DNA from: an uncultured Collinsella sp.
Lineage (GTDB): Bacteria; Actinomycetota; Coriobacteriia; Coriobacteriales; Coriobacteriaceae
Direction: 5' to 3'
DNA length: 22,210 nucleotides
Assembly (NCBI GenBank): GCA_958445895.1
Contig: CAUCTV010000019.1
Coordinates: forward strand, 1-22,210
Positions 13,704 through 22,129 of the stretch are shown here, piece by piece (the first letter of the stretch is position 1; each line of letters opens with the position of its first letter). A program made the position numbers and the translations under genes. The notes beneath the pieces are model-generated. The model made no database searches and was not told the DNA's origin. It saw only the letters and a list, made by a program, of their open reading frames with translations.

Positions 13704-15524
13704 GTGCGCAATCTCAAGATTTTGTTTTCCTATCTGGGGGCATACCGCCGCGATGCCATGCTCGGCGTGCTCTTTGTGACGGCCGAGACGGCGCTCGAGC
13801 TGTTTATCCCGGTCATCATGGCAAATATCATCGATGTAGGCGTGCCCGCGGGCGACATCGACTACATGCTGTTGCAGGGCACGTATATGTTGGTATGTGC
13901 CGCATTTTCGCTGGTACTTGGCTTGGGCTATGCGCGCACGTCTGCTCGCGTCGCCTCGGGGCTGGGCGCTAACCTGCGCGAGGCCGAGTATCGCAAGATT
14001 CAGACGCTCGCTTTTGGCAATCTGGACAACTACGACGCCAGCTCGCTGGTCACTCGCATGACCACCGACATCACTGTTATTCAGAACGCTATCGGCAACG
14101 GCTTTCGCCCCATGGTGCGCGGCCCCGTGACGCTCATCGTCGGCTTGGTCTATGCGCTGGTGCTGTCGCGTCCGCTCGCTACGGTATTCGCGATCATCCT
14201 GCCGGTGCTGGCGATCGTACTGGGCGTTATCACCTACCGCGTCAGCCCGCTCTATCGCCAGTTACAGACTTCGATGGACCATCTCAACGGCGTGGTGCAG
14301 GAGGACCTCACCGCCGTGCGCGCCGTCAAGGCGTACGTGCGCGCCGAGCACGAGGAGGCCAAGTTCGACGCCGTCAATACCGAGCTTGCGCATACGGCGA
14401 CGAAGACCTTTGGCAACGCTGTGCTCAACCTGCCGGTGTTTCAGCTGTCGATGTACGTGGCGGCGCTTTCCATTCTGTGGATCGGCGGGCGCATGATTCT
14501 TGCCGGCGAGCTCGGCGTGGGCTCGCTCACGGGCTTTATGAGCTATGTGCTGCTGATCATGAACTCGCTCATGATGATTTCCAACGTGTTTTTGCTGCTC
14601 ACCCGCGCACTTGCCAGCGTGGAGCGCATCTCGCGGGTGCTCGACGAGCGTTCGCTTATCCAGGCGCCCGACGCTGCCACTGCCGTGCACGGGGTGGCCG
14701 ACGGAAGCATCGAGTTTCGCGACGTGTCGTTTAAGTACCGCGCGGATGCTGCCGAGGATGTGCTCGAGCATATTGACCTTTGCATTGAGGCAGGCTCCAC
14801 GGTGGGCATCCTCGGCGGCACGGGCTCGGGCAAGAGCTCGCTTGTGCAGCTGATTGCGCGCCTGTACGACGCCACCGAAGGCGCCGTACTCGTGGGCGGG
14901 CGCGATGTGCGCGATTACGACCTAGTTGCCCTGCGCGACGCCGTGGGTATCGTGCTGCAAAAGAACGTGCTGTTTACGGGTACCGTGCGCGAGAACCTGC
15001 AGTGGGGCAATCCGCAGGCGTCGGACGATGAGCTCCTCGCGGCCTGCCGGGCGGCATGCGTGGACGAGTTCCTGGATCGCACCGGCGGGCTGGACGGCGA
15101 GTTGGGCCAAGGCGGCGCCGGTGTTTCGGGCGGCCAGAAGCAACGCCTGTGCATTGCGCGCACGCTGCTCAAGCATCCGCGCGTGCTCATTTTTGATGAC
15201 TCAACCAGCGCGGTCGATATGGCGACCGACGCTAAGATTCGCGAGCACATCGCTCGGATTCCCAATACGACCGTGCTCATCATCGCCCAGCGCATCGCGA
15301 GCGTCATGGATGCCGATCGCATTGTGGTGTTGGACGACGGTCGTGTCCACGGCGTGGGCACGCACGAGGAACTGCTGGCGGGCGACAACATCTACCAGGA
15401 GATTTATGCCTCGCAGATGGAGTTTGCGGGGGATGCGGACGTCGCAGACGGCGCAAATGCCCCGTCTTCGTCTGGCCCCAGCGGATCACTTCAAGCCACG
15501 GAAGGGGGTGAGCGCCATGCCTAA
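13704..15524 (+). CDS. ABC exporter half-transporter with degenerate ATP site (subunit 1)
   Basis: A 606-residue exporter subunit: six membrane helices (about 15-300), then an ATPase domain. Walker A is GGTGSGKSS (371-379), the signature is VSGGQ (474-478), and Walker B reads RVLIFDDS (493-500). The catalytic glutamate is therefore aspartate (D499), and the H-loop histidine is glutamine (Q529 in IIAQRIAS). Such paired changes mark the non-hydrolysing site of heterodimeric exporters of the LmrCD or BmrCD type. The start is a GTG at 13704 with GGGGGA upstream. The stop overlaps the start of subunit 2 by eight bases, so the two are translationally coupled. The C-terminal 30 residues are low-complexity. 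Substrate unknown; drugs, lipids or peptides are possible. Confidence 0.9.
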   Translation: MRNLKILFSYLGAYRRDAMLGVLFVTAETALELFIPVIMANIIDVGVPAGDIDYMLLQGTYMLVCAAFSLVLGLGYARTSARVASGLGANLREAEYRKIQTLAFGNLDNYDASSLVTRMTTDITVIQNAIGNGFRPMVRGPVTLIVGLVYALVLSRPLATVFAIILPVLAIVLGVITYRVSPLYRQLQTSMDHLNGVVQEDLTAVRAVKAYVRAEHEEAKFDAVNTELAHTATKTFGNAVLNLPVFQLSMYVAALSILWIGGRMILAGELGVGSLTGFMSYVLLIMNSLMMISNVFLLLTRALASVERISRVLDERSLIQAPDAATAVHGVADGSIEFRDVSFKYRADAAEDVLEHIDLCIEAGSTVGILGGTGSGKSSLVQLIARLYDATEGAVLVGGRDVRDYDLVALRDAVGIVLQKNVLFTGTVRENLQWGNPQASDDELLAACRAACVDEFLDRTGGLDGELGQGGAGVSGGQKQRLCIARTLLKHPRVLIFDDSTSAVDMATDAKIREHIARIPNTTVLIIAQRIASVMDADRIVVLDDGRVHGVGTHEELLAGDNIYQEIYASQMEFAGDADVADGANAPSSSGPSGSLQATEGGERHA

Positions 15525-17415
15525 GACATCCGCTCAGGCCCGTCCCGCCAATCTGGCGCAGACGCTCCGCCGCCTGCTCTCCTACATGGGTCACGCCAAG
15601 TTCTCGCTGCTCGCAGTGGGTGTGCTTGCCTCTGTTGCGGCCATCGCAAGCCTTGCCGGTACCTACATGGTGCGCCCCATCGTCAACGGTTTGGCAACGG
15701 GCGGCGAGGAACTGCTCGCTAAGCAGGTTATCTTTACCGCTGCCATCTACGCCGCGGGCGTGCTCTCGGCTCTGGGCTACTCGCAGATTATGGTGCGCGC
15801 GGCCCAGCGCGTGGTGTCCGATATCCGCCGCGACCTGTTTGCGCACATCCAGATGCTGCCGCTCGGTTATTTCGACGGCACACGCTCGGGCGACATCATG
15901 AGTTTCTTTACCAACGATGTCGACACCGTCTCCGAGGCGCTCAACAACAGCTTTGCCAACGTGATTCAGGCGAGCATCCAGGTGGTCGGCACCACGGCCA
16001 TGCTCATCATCCTCAACTGGCAGCTCACGATTATCACGCTCGTGTGCGATGCGGCCATTGTGCTGTATGCGCGCTACTCGGGCGCGCGCTCTAAGCGCTT
16101 CTTTGCCGCTCAGCAGGCATCGCTTGGCGACCTGGACGGATATATCGAAGAGATGGTCTCGGGCCAAAAGGTCATCAAGGTCTTTAATCACGAGCAGGCC
16201 AACGTGGCCGGTTTTGACGTGCGCAACCAAGAGCTGCGCCGCACCGGTGGTGCCGCGCAGGCCTACGCCAACTCGATGGTGCCCATGACCGTGGTGATTG
16301 GCTACGTCAACTATGCCATCGTCGCCGTGGCGGGCGGCATGCTCTGCATCAAGGGGCTCGCCGACGTGGGCGCGCTTGCAAGTTACCTGGTCTTTGTACG
16401 CCAGGCGGCCATGCCCATCAACCAGTTTACGCAGTTGGGTAATTTCTTACTCAACGCGCTGGCCGGTGCCGAGCGCCTGTTTGCCGCCATGGACTTTAAG
16501 CCCGAGGTGGACGAGGGCTGCGTGGAGCTGGTGCAGACGGGCGACGCTGCGTGGGCATGGAAGATTCCCGAGGGCCAGGGCGTGGGCGCGTACGGGCATC
16601 TGCATGATGTGGCTGCCGTTAATGAGTCGGGCCGTGCGGTGGCTGCCGACGGTACCGAGCTCACGTGCGGCTTGGTCCCGCTTGCCGGCGACGTGCGCTT
16701 CCATGCCGTGGACTTTTCCTACGTGCCGGGCACCCGTGTGCTCACGGACCTCAACCTGTTTGCCAAGCCGGGGCAAAAGATCGCGTTTGTGGGCTCGACG
16801 GGCGCCGGAAAGACGACCATCACCAACCTCATCAACCGCTTCTACGAGGTCGATGACGGCGAGATCACGTACGACGGCATCGACGTCAAGCACATTGCCA
16901 AGGCCAGCCTGCGCGGGTCGCTCGGCATTGTGCTGCAGGATACGCACCTGTTTAGCGGCACCATTGCGCAGAACATCCGCTTTGGCAAGCTCGACGCGAC
17001 CGACGAGGAGGTGCGCGCCGCTGCCGAGGCGGCCTGCGCGGATTCGTTTATCCGCCGCCTGCCTAGAGGCTACGACACGCTGGTCACGGCCGACGGCGCC
17101 AACCTGTCGCAGGGCCAGCGCCAGCTGCTCGCCATCGCGCGCGTGGCCGTTGCCGACCCGCCGGTGCTCATCCTGGACGAGGCCACTTCGAGCATCGACA
17201 CGCGCACCGAAAAGCTCATCGAGCGCGGTATGGACCGCATCATGCGCGGACGCACCACGTTTATGATCGCGCACCGCCTGTCCACCGTCCGCGACGCCGA
17301 CGCCATCATGGTCCTCGAACACGGCCGCATCATCGAGCGCGGCACCCACGAAGAGCTGCTCGCCCAGCACGGCGAGTACTGGCAGCTGGCGCATGGCTTA
17401 AAAGAGTTGGATTAA
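15517..17415 (+). CDS. ABC exporter half-transporter with canonical ATPase (subunit 2)
   Basis: A 632-residue partner of the preceding subunit with six membrane helices and an ATPase domain. Walker A is GSTGAGKTT (426-434), Walker B is VLILDEATSS with catalytic E555, and the H-loop is H586 (IAHRLST). The signature is LSQGQ (530-534), where glutamine replaces the first glycine of LSGGQ. This is the expected complement: the weakened signature faces the defective Walker B of subunit 1, while the intact signature of subunit 1 faces this intact Walker B. A linker of about 50 residues (about 340-390) between membrane and ATPase domains is longer than usual. The ATG lies in the last codons of subunit 1 with a GGGGG-rich ribosome site. 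Upstream in-frame codons run inside subunit 1 and are not real. Confidence 0.92.
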   Translation: MPKTSAQARPANLAQTLRRLLSYMGHAKFSLLAVGVLASVAAIASLAGTYMVRPIVNGLATGGEELLAKQVIFTAAIYAAGVLSALGYSQIMVRAAQRVVSDIRRDLFAHIQMLPLGYFDGTRSGDIMSFFTNDVDTVSEALNNSFANVIQASIQVVGTTAMLIILNWQLTIITLVCDAAIVLYARYSGARSKRFFAAQQASLGDLDGYIEEMVSGQKVIKVFNHEQANVAGFDVRNQELRRTGGAAQAYANSMVPMTVVIGYVNYAIVAVAGGMLCIKGLADVGALASYLVFVRQAAMPINQFTQLGNFLLNALAGAERLFAAMDFKPEVDEGCVELVQTGDAAWAWKIPEGQGVGAYGHLHDVAAVNESGRAVAADGTELTCGLVPLAGDVRFHAVDFSYVPGTRVLTDLNLFAKPGQKIAFVGSTGAGKTTITNLINRFYEVDDGEITYDGIDVKHIAKASLRGSLGIVLQDTHLFSGTIAQNIRFGKLDATDEEVRAAAEAACADSFIRRLPRGYDTLVTADGANLSQGQRQLLAIARVAVADPPVLILDEATSSIDTRTEKLIERGMDRIMRGRTTFMIAHRLSTVRDADAIMVLEHGRIIERGTHEELLAQHGEYWQLAHGLKELD

Positions 17416-17464
17416 CCCGTTCGAGCACGATGCTTCGACCCCTTCGTGCCCCTCACCTCGCCTC

Positions 17465-17533
17465 AAACCATCACAACATTCGACGTTTTTTGCCAAAATC
17501 GGGAAAAGCATCGAATGTTGTGATGGTTTTTCT
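17465..17533 (+). repeat. 61-base palindrome, copy 1; also terminator of the ABC operon
   Basis: The core 17467-17527 has perfect 17-bp arms (19 bp when extended to 17465-17529) around a 27-base centre, and is followed by TTTTT. It differs from copy 2 at 18708-18768 by two bases in 61, both in the centre. Similarity stops at the arm ends, so it is a discrete element. Confidence 0.85.
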
Positions 17534-17630
17534 ACCACTCGATCGGGTGGAATCGCTTTCTTGTGCACGAAGGTGTGCGGACCCGTGGGCAGGGGAATAA
17601 GGTTGGTTATCCGACTCCATTGGAGGGCTC

Positions 17631-18668
17631 ATGGACCTGCCGATCGTCCTGTCCCATAAGACTGCCTGGCTGTACCACAACGTGGCGCGCCCGTCCGAGC
17701 CGCTCTCGCGAGCAAGCAGCCTATACGATGAGGACTCGCTTGCTAACGAGGCGGAGCCGACTGCGGGCCTGTCCAAATTGGGACTCGATGTCAAGGGGCT
17801 GAGGGCTTCAGGGGCAGTTGGGATCGTTGCCGACTATCTGGTTTCGCTTGGTATTCCACGAGAAGAGCTCGGTCATATCGACACGCTCGTCAACTTCGAT
17901 TTTGAGCGCTCGACGCCGGCTGGATTTAGGTGCCACGTGTTTGGGGCGCCGGTACCTCCAGACCATCTTCTTGAGGTGGCAGAGGGCCTTCTAGTGGTTG
18001 ATGAGGTCATGTGCTTTGTCCAAGCGGGTTCGTGGATGAGCGAGCCCGAGCAGCTGGAATATGGGTATGAAATCTGCGCCCGATACCATTTGAATCATCT
18101 GTCGACAGACGATTATATCGAGATGGGGCAGAGGTATACCGTTGCCGACTTGATTGCTTATTGCGATGAGAATCGATCTCGTCAGGGGGCTATACGCGCG
18201 GCCGGTGTGCTCAGGCGCGTGCACGATGGCGCGCGATCGCCCATGGAGACGGCCACCGCAATCATGGTCGTAGCAAAACGTTCCCAGGGCGGGCTGGGAT
18301 ACGTCAAGGTTGAGCTCAACCATCGGGTCGATGTTCCCAGCGAGTTCAAGTATCTCGCTAAGGCCGGGTATTTCGAGATTGACGTATATGCGCCTGCGAG
18401 CGGTACGGGAATTGAATACAACGGCTCGGACCATCTTGATAAACAGCGCAGCGCGTCGGATGCGGAGCGTATGACCGTGCTGAGCGCGCTGGGCTTTAGA
18501 ATGATCGTCCTCACCGGGACTCAGTTTGCCCATCAGCTGCAATTGCACCGGGCGATGAACGCCATCGCACTCGCTATGGGCCTTAAGTGCGACCGAAGCG
18601 AAGCGTTCCAAAAGCGGCAGAACGACCTGCGAGAATTCGTGATTCGGCACTGGGACGGCGGCCTTTAG
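17631..18668 (+). CDS. Putative AbiEi/DUF559-like nuclease-fold protein
   Basis: A 345-residue protein of uncertain function. The N-terminus (LSHKTAWLYHNVARPSE) resembles the start of AbiEi-like actinobacterial proteins. The segment RRVHDGARSPMETATAIMV, a middle GGLGYVKVELN, and the C-terminal EIDVYAPASGTGIEYNGSDHLD...SDAERM...LGFRMIVLT fit the layout of DUF559 or Vsr-like PD-(D/E)xK folds. Candidate site residues are D251, E262, H268, D277 and R280; the second acidic motif is EYNG rather than EYDG. In related proteins this pairing is annotated as a type IV toxin-antitoxin AbiEi-like protein, but no AbiEii-like toxin gene is nearby. SD GGAGGG lies just before the ATG. It is a single gene bracketed by two copies of the same palindrome. 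Neither activity nor a defence role is shown. Confidence 0.7.
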   Translation: MDLPIVLSHKTAWLYHNVARPSEPLSRASSLYDEDSLANEAEPTAGLSKLGLDVKGLRASGAVGIVADYLVSLGIPREELGHIDTLVNFDFERSTPAGFRCHVFGAPVPPDHLLEVAEGLLVVDEVMCFVQAGSWMSEPEQLEYGYEICARYHLNHLSTDDYIEMGQRYTVADLIAYCDENRSRQGAIRAAGVLRRVHDGARSPMETATAIMVVAKRSQGGLGYVKVELNHRVDVPSEFKYLAKAGYFEIDVYAPASGTGIEYNGSDHLDKQRSASDAERMTVLSALGFRMIVLTGTQFAHQLQLHRAMNAIALAMGLKCDRSEAFQKRQNDLREFVIRHWDGGL

Positions 18669-18707
18669 GGGCGTTTGGTCCTTCTACGGGGTGCCGTGGG
18701 CAGGCAG

Positions 18708-18768
18708 ACCATCACAACATTCGACGTTTTTCGCCAAAAACGGGAAAAGCATCGAATGTTGTGATGGT
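18708..18768 (+). repeat. 61-base palindrome, copy 2
   Basis: Same arms as copy 1 (18708-18724 with 18752-18768), and two differences in the centre. It is followed by TTTGCG rather than a T-run, so it is a poorer terminator. It lies 40 bases after the nuclease-like gene and in direct orientation to copy 1, although the palindrome makes orientation weakly defined. Confidence 0.85.
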
Positions 18769-18902
18769 TTGCGTGCTGAGGATGGGCTTGGGAAGCCGGT
18801 CTTGCTCGAAGCGACCTGTCCTGTCGTACGGGTGTCGGCATGATTCGCTCGTGGGGTATTATGTTTTCCGAAGAATAAAACGCCGCGTGAGGGGAGGGCT
18901 GC

Positions 18903-19958
18903 GTGGACGGGCACGTGCAACATGACGGCTTTGGCCGCGATATCAACTACCTGCGCATTGCCGTTACCGACAAGTGCAATTTCCGTTGCATTTACTGCAT
19001 GCCGGCCGATGGCGTGGCACCCCGCGCGCACGACGAGCTGCTCAGTGCTGAGGAAATCGCCCGCTTTGTGCGCCTGGTAGCGGGGGAGGGCATTCGCCGC
19101 GTGCGCCTGACGGGCGGCGAGCCGCTGGTCAGCCGCCGTATCATTCCGCTTATTCGCGACATCCGTGCGATTCCGCAGATTGAGGACATCTCGCTTACCA
19201 CCAACGGCGCCCTGCTGCCCAAGCTGGCGCCGCAGCTCAAAGATGCCGGGCTTAACCGCGTCAACATTTCGCTCGATACACTCGACCCTACGCTCTTTGG
19301 AAAGATCACGCGCCTGGGCCGGCTCGAGCAGACCATGGCCGGCATCGACGCGGCGCTGGCTTGGGGCTTTGAGCCCGTTAAGGTCAACTGCGTTGTGGTG
19401 CGCCGGCTCAACCAGGATGTGGCAGCCCTTGCACGACTGACCGTCGACCGCCCCATCCACCTGCGCTTTATCGAATACATGCCCATCGGCGACGAGCATA
19501 CGAGCTCGCATTGCACTGTGGACCCGCATGCGCCCGCGCTCAATCCCGAGCTGTGGGACGCGAGCGATACCGTGCCGAGCGACGAGCTGCGGGCGCGCAT
19601 CAATGCCGGGGCCACCGCGACGGGACTGGGCGAGCTCGAGCCACTCGACATCAACGACGCTCCTGCCGGCGCGGGCCCTGCGCGCTACTGGCACTTTCCG
19701 GGTGCGGCGGGAACGGTCGGCTTCATCAGCGCCATGTCCAACCATTTTTGTGCGAATTGCAACCGTCTGCGCCTGACGGCCGATGGCAACGTGCGTCCGT
19801 GCCTGTTCAGCGATGCCGAGTATTCGGTGCGCGACGCCCTGCGCCGTGGTGATGATATGCAGGTACTTTCGATTTGGCGCGATGCCGTGGCCCACAAACC
19901 GCAGGAACACGCGATAATTGAGGGCACGCAACGATTTATGTCCCAAATCGGAGGATGA
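18903..19958 (+). CDS. moaA: GTP 3',8-cyclase (radical SAM)
   Basis: A 351-residue MoaA, which with MoaC converts GTP to cyclic pyranopterin monophosphate, the first step of molybdenum cofactor synthesis. The radical-SAM cluster cysteines are C25, C29 and C32 (CNFRCIYC), followed by the GGEP motif (TGGEPL, 70-75). The C-terminal second cluster uses C283, C286 and C300 (CANCNRLR...PCLF). The last two residues are GG, the conserved activating tail. The start is a GTG at 18903 with GGGGAGGG upstream. A -10-like TATTAT is seen at 18858-18863. moaC-mobB follows five bases after the stop, so they form an operon. Confidence 0.96.
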   Translation: MDGHVQHDGFGRDINYLRIAVTDKCNFRCIYCMPADGVAPRAHDELLSAEEIARFVRLVAGEGIRRVRLTGGEPLVSRRIIPLIRDIRAIPQIEDISLTTNGALLPKLAPQLKDAGLNRVNISLDTLDPTLFGKITRLGRLEQTMAGIDAALAWGFEPVKVNCVVVRRLNQDVAALARLTVDRPIHLRFIEYMPIGDEHTSSHCTVDPHAPALNPELWDASDTVPSDELRARINAGATATGLGELEPLDINDAPAGAGPARYWHFPGAAGTVGFISAMSNHFCANCNRLRLTADGNVRPCLFSDAEYSVRDALRRGDDMQVLSIWRDAVAHKPQEHAIIEGTQRFMSQIGG

Positions 19959-19962
19959 TCAT

Positions 19963-21264
19963 ATGGCCAAGAGCAGGTACGCCGATGCCACCAAGGCCGC
20001 TCGCAGGGCCGCGATGTCTGCCCACAAAGTCACGGCTGCGGCGAATGCTGGCAACGCCGACGCGTCCGCGCAGCTGACCGCCAGCGCCGTCGTCGAGTCC
20101 GCCCGCGACGCCCGCCGCGACGAGCTGACGCACGTGGACGCTAAGGGCGAGGTGCGCATGGTCGACGTGTCCGACAAGGCCGAGACCCATCGCATTGCCA
20201 TCGCCGAGGGCACCATCCTCATGCACCCCGAGACGCAGGCCATGGTGCTGCAGGACCGTGCCAAAAAGGGCGACGTGCTTGCCTGCGCGCGCGTGGCGGG
20301 CATTATGGCCATCAAACGCACGAGCGACATCATTCCCATGTGCCATCCGCTGCTCATTACTAAGAGCAAGTGCGACATTGCGCCCATCGCTGCGGCGGGG
20401 ACGCCGGCCGATGACGTGCCCGAGGGCTGGGCGCCGGCGCGCGCGGACGGGCAGGTTGGCTTTCACGTACTGGTCACGGCGGGCGTGACGGGCAAGACGG
20501 GTATCGAGATGGAGGCTCTGACCGGCGCGAGTGCCGCGTGTCTGACCATCTATGACATGTGCAAGGCGGTCGATCGCGGCATGGAGATCGTCGACGTGCG
20601 CCTGCTGCACAAGGAGGGCGGCCGTTCGGGCGTGTGGGATCGTGCGGAGCGTCAGGTTGCTGCTGTTGAGGCCGTGGCCGCTGACGGTGCCACGCTCGCA
20701 AGCGCACCCGTCGCCGTCGCGCCCGCTGCTCCGGCACCGGCCGTCCCCGCGATCGCGTTTATCGGCTACCAGAACTCGGGCAAGACCACGCTCGTCGAGA
20801 AGGTTATCGCCGAGCTCACCCGCCGCGGCCTGCGCGTGGGTTCACTCAAGCATCACGGGCACCACGGCTTTGATATCGACGTGCCCGCTAAGGATACGTG
20901 GCGCCATCACCAGGCCGGATCCAAGCACGTGGGCCTCATCTGCGCCACGCGTTGGGCGGAGTACGCCGACACGCGCGAGGAGGACGAGATGCCCGCGCGC
21001 GAGCTGCTGTCGCGCTACAACGATGTCGACGTGGTGATCATCGAGGGCTACAAGACCGAGGGCTTCGACAACATCGTGGTCGCGCGCTCCGGTGTCGACC
21101 GTCTGCGCGGCAAGAGTTCGCTCGACCTGGTCGACGGTCACACGCTGGCCCTTGCCTGCAACGAAGCCCTGGCGCGTCAGGCCTTCGACGCCGGCTTCGC
21201 GACCCGAGCCATCAACATCAACGACGCCCGAGCCATCTGCGATCTGATCCAAGATCACCTTTAA
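19963..21264 (+). CDS. MoaC-MobB fusion protein
   Basis: A 433-residue fusion. Residues about 55-230 are MoaC, cyclic pyranopterin monophosphate synthase (VDVSDKAETHRIAIAEG, MCHPL, KTGIEMEALTGASAACLTIYD, DMCKAVDRGMEI with D198 and K201). An Ala/Pro-rich linker (about 232-262) leads to MobB, a GTP-binding adapter protein, with P-loop GYQNSGKTT (268-276) and DVVIIEGYKTEG. The first 55 residues are an Ala-rich extension without a known fold. SD GGAGGA lies seven bases before the ATG at 19963. The gene follows moaA by five bases. MoaC and MobB act at different stages, so the fusion may only link expression. No moaB, moaE, moeA or mobA is present in the window. Confidence 0.9.
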   Translation: MAKSRYADATKAARRAAMSAHKVTAAANAGNADASAQLTASAVVESARDARRDELTHVDAKGEVRMVDVSDKAETHRIAIAEGTILMHPETQAMVLQDRAKKGDVLACARVAGIMAIKRTSDIIPMCHPLLITKSKCDIAPIAAAGTPADDVPEGWAPARADGQVGFHVLVTAGVTGKTGIEMEALTGASAACLTIYDMCKAVDRGMEIVDVRLLHKEGGRSGVWDRAERQVAAVEAVAADGATLASAPVAVAPAAPAPAVPAIAFIGYQNSGKTTLVEKVIAELTRRGLRVGSLKHHGHHGFDIDVPAKDTWRHHQAGSKHVGLICATRWAEYADTREEDEMPARELLSRYNDVDVVIIEGYKTEGFDNIVVARSGVDRLRGKSSLDLVDGHTLALACNEALARQAFDAGFATRAININDARAICDLIQDHL

Positions 21265-21277
21265 GGCTCGACGCTGC

Positions 21278-21377
21278 GCCGGCCCCAAGCACCCCATCTC
21301 GCCCCTCAAGCCGTCGCTCGCGTACCAAAGTACGCGTCGCTCCTCTTTCGGGGCGACCTGGGGCACTTGGAACCGGC
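21278..21377. repeat. 100-base long hairpin with regular internal loops
   Basis: Arms 21278-21305 and 21350-21377 pair in four blocks of 5, 5, 5 and 7 bp separated by three 2x2 mismatched loops, one every seven bases. The centre holds a perfect 7-bp stem, CGCGTAC/GTACGCG (21319-21336), flanked by direct GTCGCTC repeats. It lies 14 bases after the stop of moaC-mobB. It may be a dispersed repeat of the genus, a transcript-end structure or a small RNA. Confidence 0.6.
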
Positions 21378-21398
21378 TCGCTGCGCTGCCATAACCTG

Positions 21399-21432
21399 CC
21401 AAAAAGGGACAGGCATCTTTGTGGTGGTTTTT
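21399..21432 (+). terminator. Degenerate member of the CCACCAC/GTGGTGG terminator family
   Basis: GGGACAGGCA, CTTTGTGGTGG and a T-run match the copy at 6991-7027. The left arm has decayed to CCAAAAAG, leaving about 8 bp with one mismatch. It probably ends moaC-mobB transcription weakly. Confidence 0.5.
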
Positions 21433-21443
21433 GCAAAAAAGCT

Positions 21444-21474
21444 TTGACTTAAAGTTAGCTCAAGGTGTCATAAT
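21444..21474 (+). promoter_or_regulatory. MerR-type promoter of the histidine phosphatase gene
   Basis: TTGACT (21444-21449) and CATAAT (21469-21474) are separated by 19 bases with an imperfect dyad, CTTAAAG...CTCAAG. This resembles the sites of MerR regulators of the AdhR or NmlR kind. No matching regulator gene is next to it; the MerR gene in this window has a different dyad at its own promoter. Confidence 0.5.
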
Positions 21475-21506
21475 CGCTGACAAACGATTGCGATCACGGA
21501 GGCCTC

Positions 21507-22091
21507 ATGTCAAAACTGTACTTTATGCGTCACGGTCAAACGCTCTTTAACTTGCTTCGTCGCAAGCAGGGCTGGTGTGACTCGCCGCTCACCGAGCTGG
21601 GAATCGAGCAGGCTAAAACTGTCGGTGCGACCCTGCGAGGGCGTGGCCTTACGTTTGACCATGCGTACAGTTCGACGTCCGAGCGTGCGTGCGACACGCT
21701 TGAGCTTGCGTTCCCCGGTCAGCCTTACGAGCGCGTCAAGGGCCTTAAGGAGTGGAACTTTGGCAAATTTGAGGGCGCGAGCGAGGATTTGAATCCGCGC
21801 CTGCCGTACGGCGATTTTTACAAGCAGTATGACGGCGAGGGCGAAGTCGAGTTTCGCGAGCGTATGATGGCGACCATCACCGAGTTCATGCAGCGCCCTG
21901 GACATGAGAGCGTGTTGTGCGTGAGCCATGGCGCCGCAGCGGCTCAGGTCATGCGCGGCGTGGGCGTGGAGCCGCTCAAGATGAAGCACCGCATTGGCAA
22001 CTGCTGTGTGCTCGAACTCGACTTTGATGCTACTACCGGCACATTTGCTCTTGCAGATTTGTACAACCCCTACGGCACCCCGCGCGAGTAA
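21507..22091 (+). CDS. Histidine phosphatase / phosphoglycerate-mutase-family protein
   Basis: A 194-residue member of the histidine phosphatase superfamily. The phospho-accepting histidine is H9 in the RHG motif (FMRHGQTLFN). R60, E82 (KEWNFGKFEG) and H141 (SHGAA) complete the usual pocket. Length and layout fit small broad-range phosphatases rather than the glycolytic mutase, whose sequence is longer and more conserved. The substrate cannot be predicted. SD GGAGG lies before the ATG. Its promoter has a MerR-type 19-base spacer, suggesting induction by a stress or metal signal. The downstream terminator hairpin is interrupted by an IS. Confidence 0.88.
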   Translation: MSKLYFMRHGQTLFNLLRRKQGWCDSPLTELGIEQAKTVGATLRGRGLTFDHAYSSTSERACDTLELAFPGQPYERVKGLKEWNFGKFEGASEDLNPRLPYGDFYKQYDGEGEVEFRERMMATITEFMQRPGHESVLCVSHGAAAAQVMRGVGVEPLKMKHRIGNCCVLELDFDATTGTFALADLYNPYGTPRE

Positions 22092-22112
22092 CATCGGGGC
22101 ATCAGCCAAAAC

Positions 22113-22129
22113 CACCACAAAGGGGCCAG
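22113..22129 (+). repeat. Half of a terminator palindrome cut by the IS
   Basis: CCACCACAAAGGGG and CAG match the left arm and loop of the 6991-7023 hairpin. The expected right arm is missing because the IS begins at 22130. The phosphatase gene has thus probably lost its native terminator to the insertion. Confidence 0.65.

Noticed and set aside
17631..18668. Complete AbiE toxin-antitoxin pair
   Set aside because: Only one gene is present; no AbiEii-type nucleotidyltransferase toxin lies next to it.
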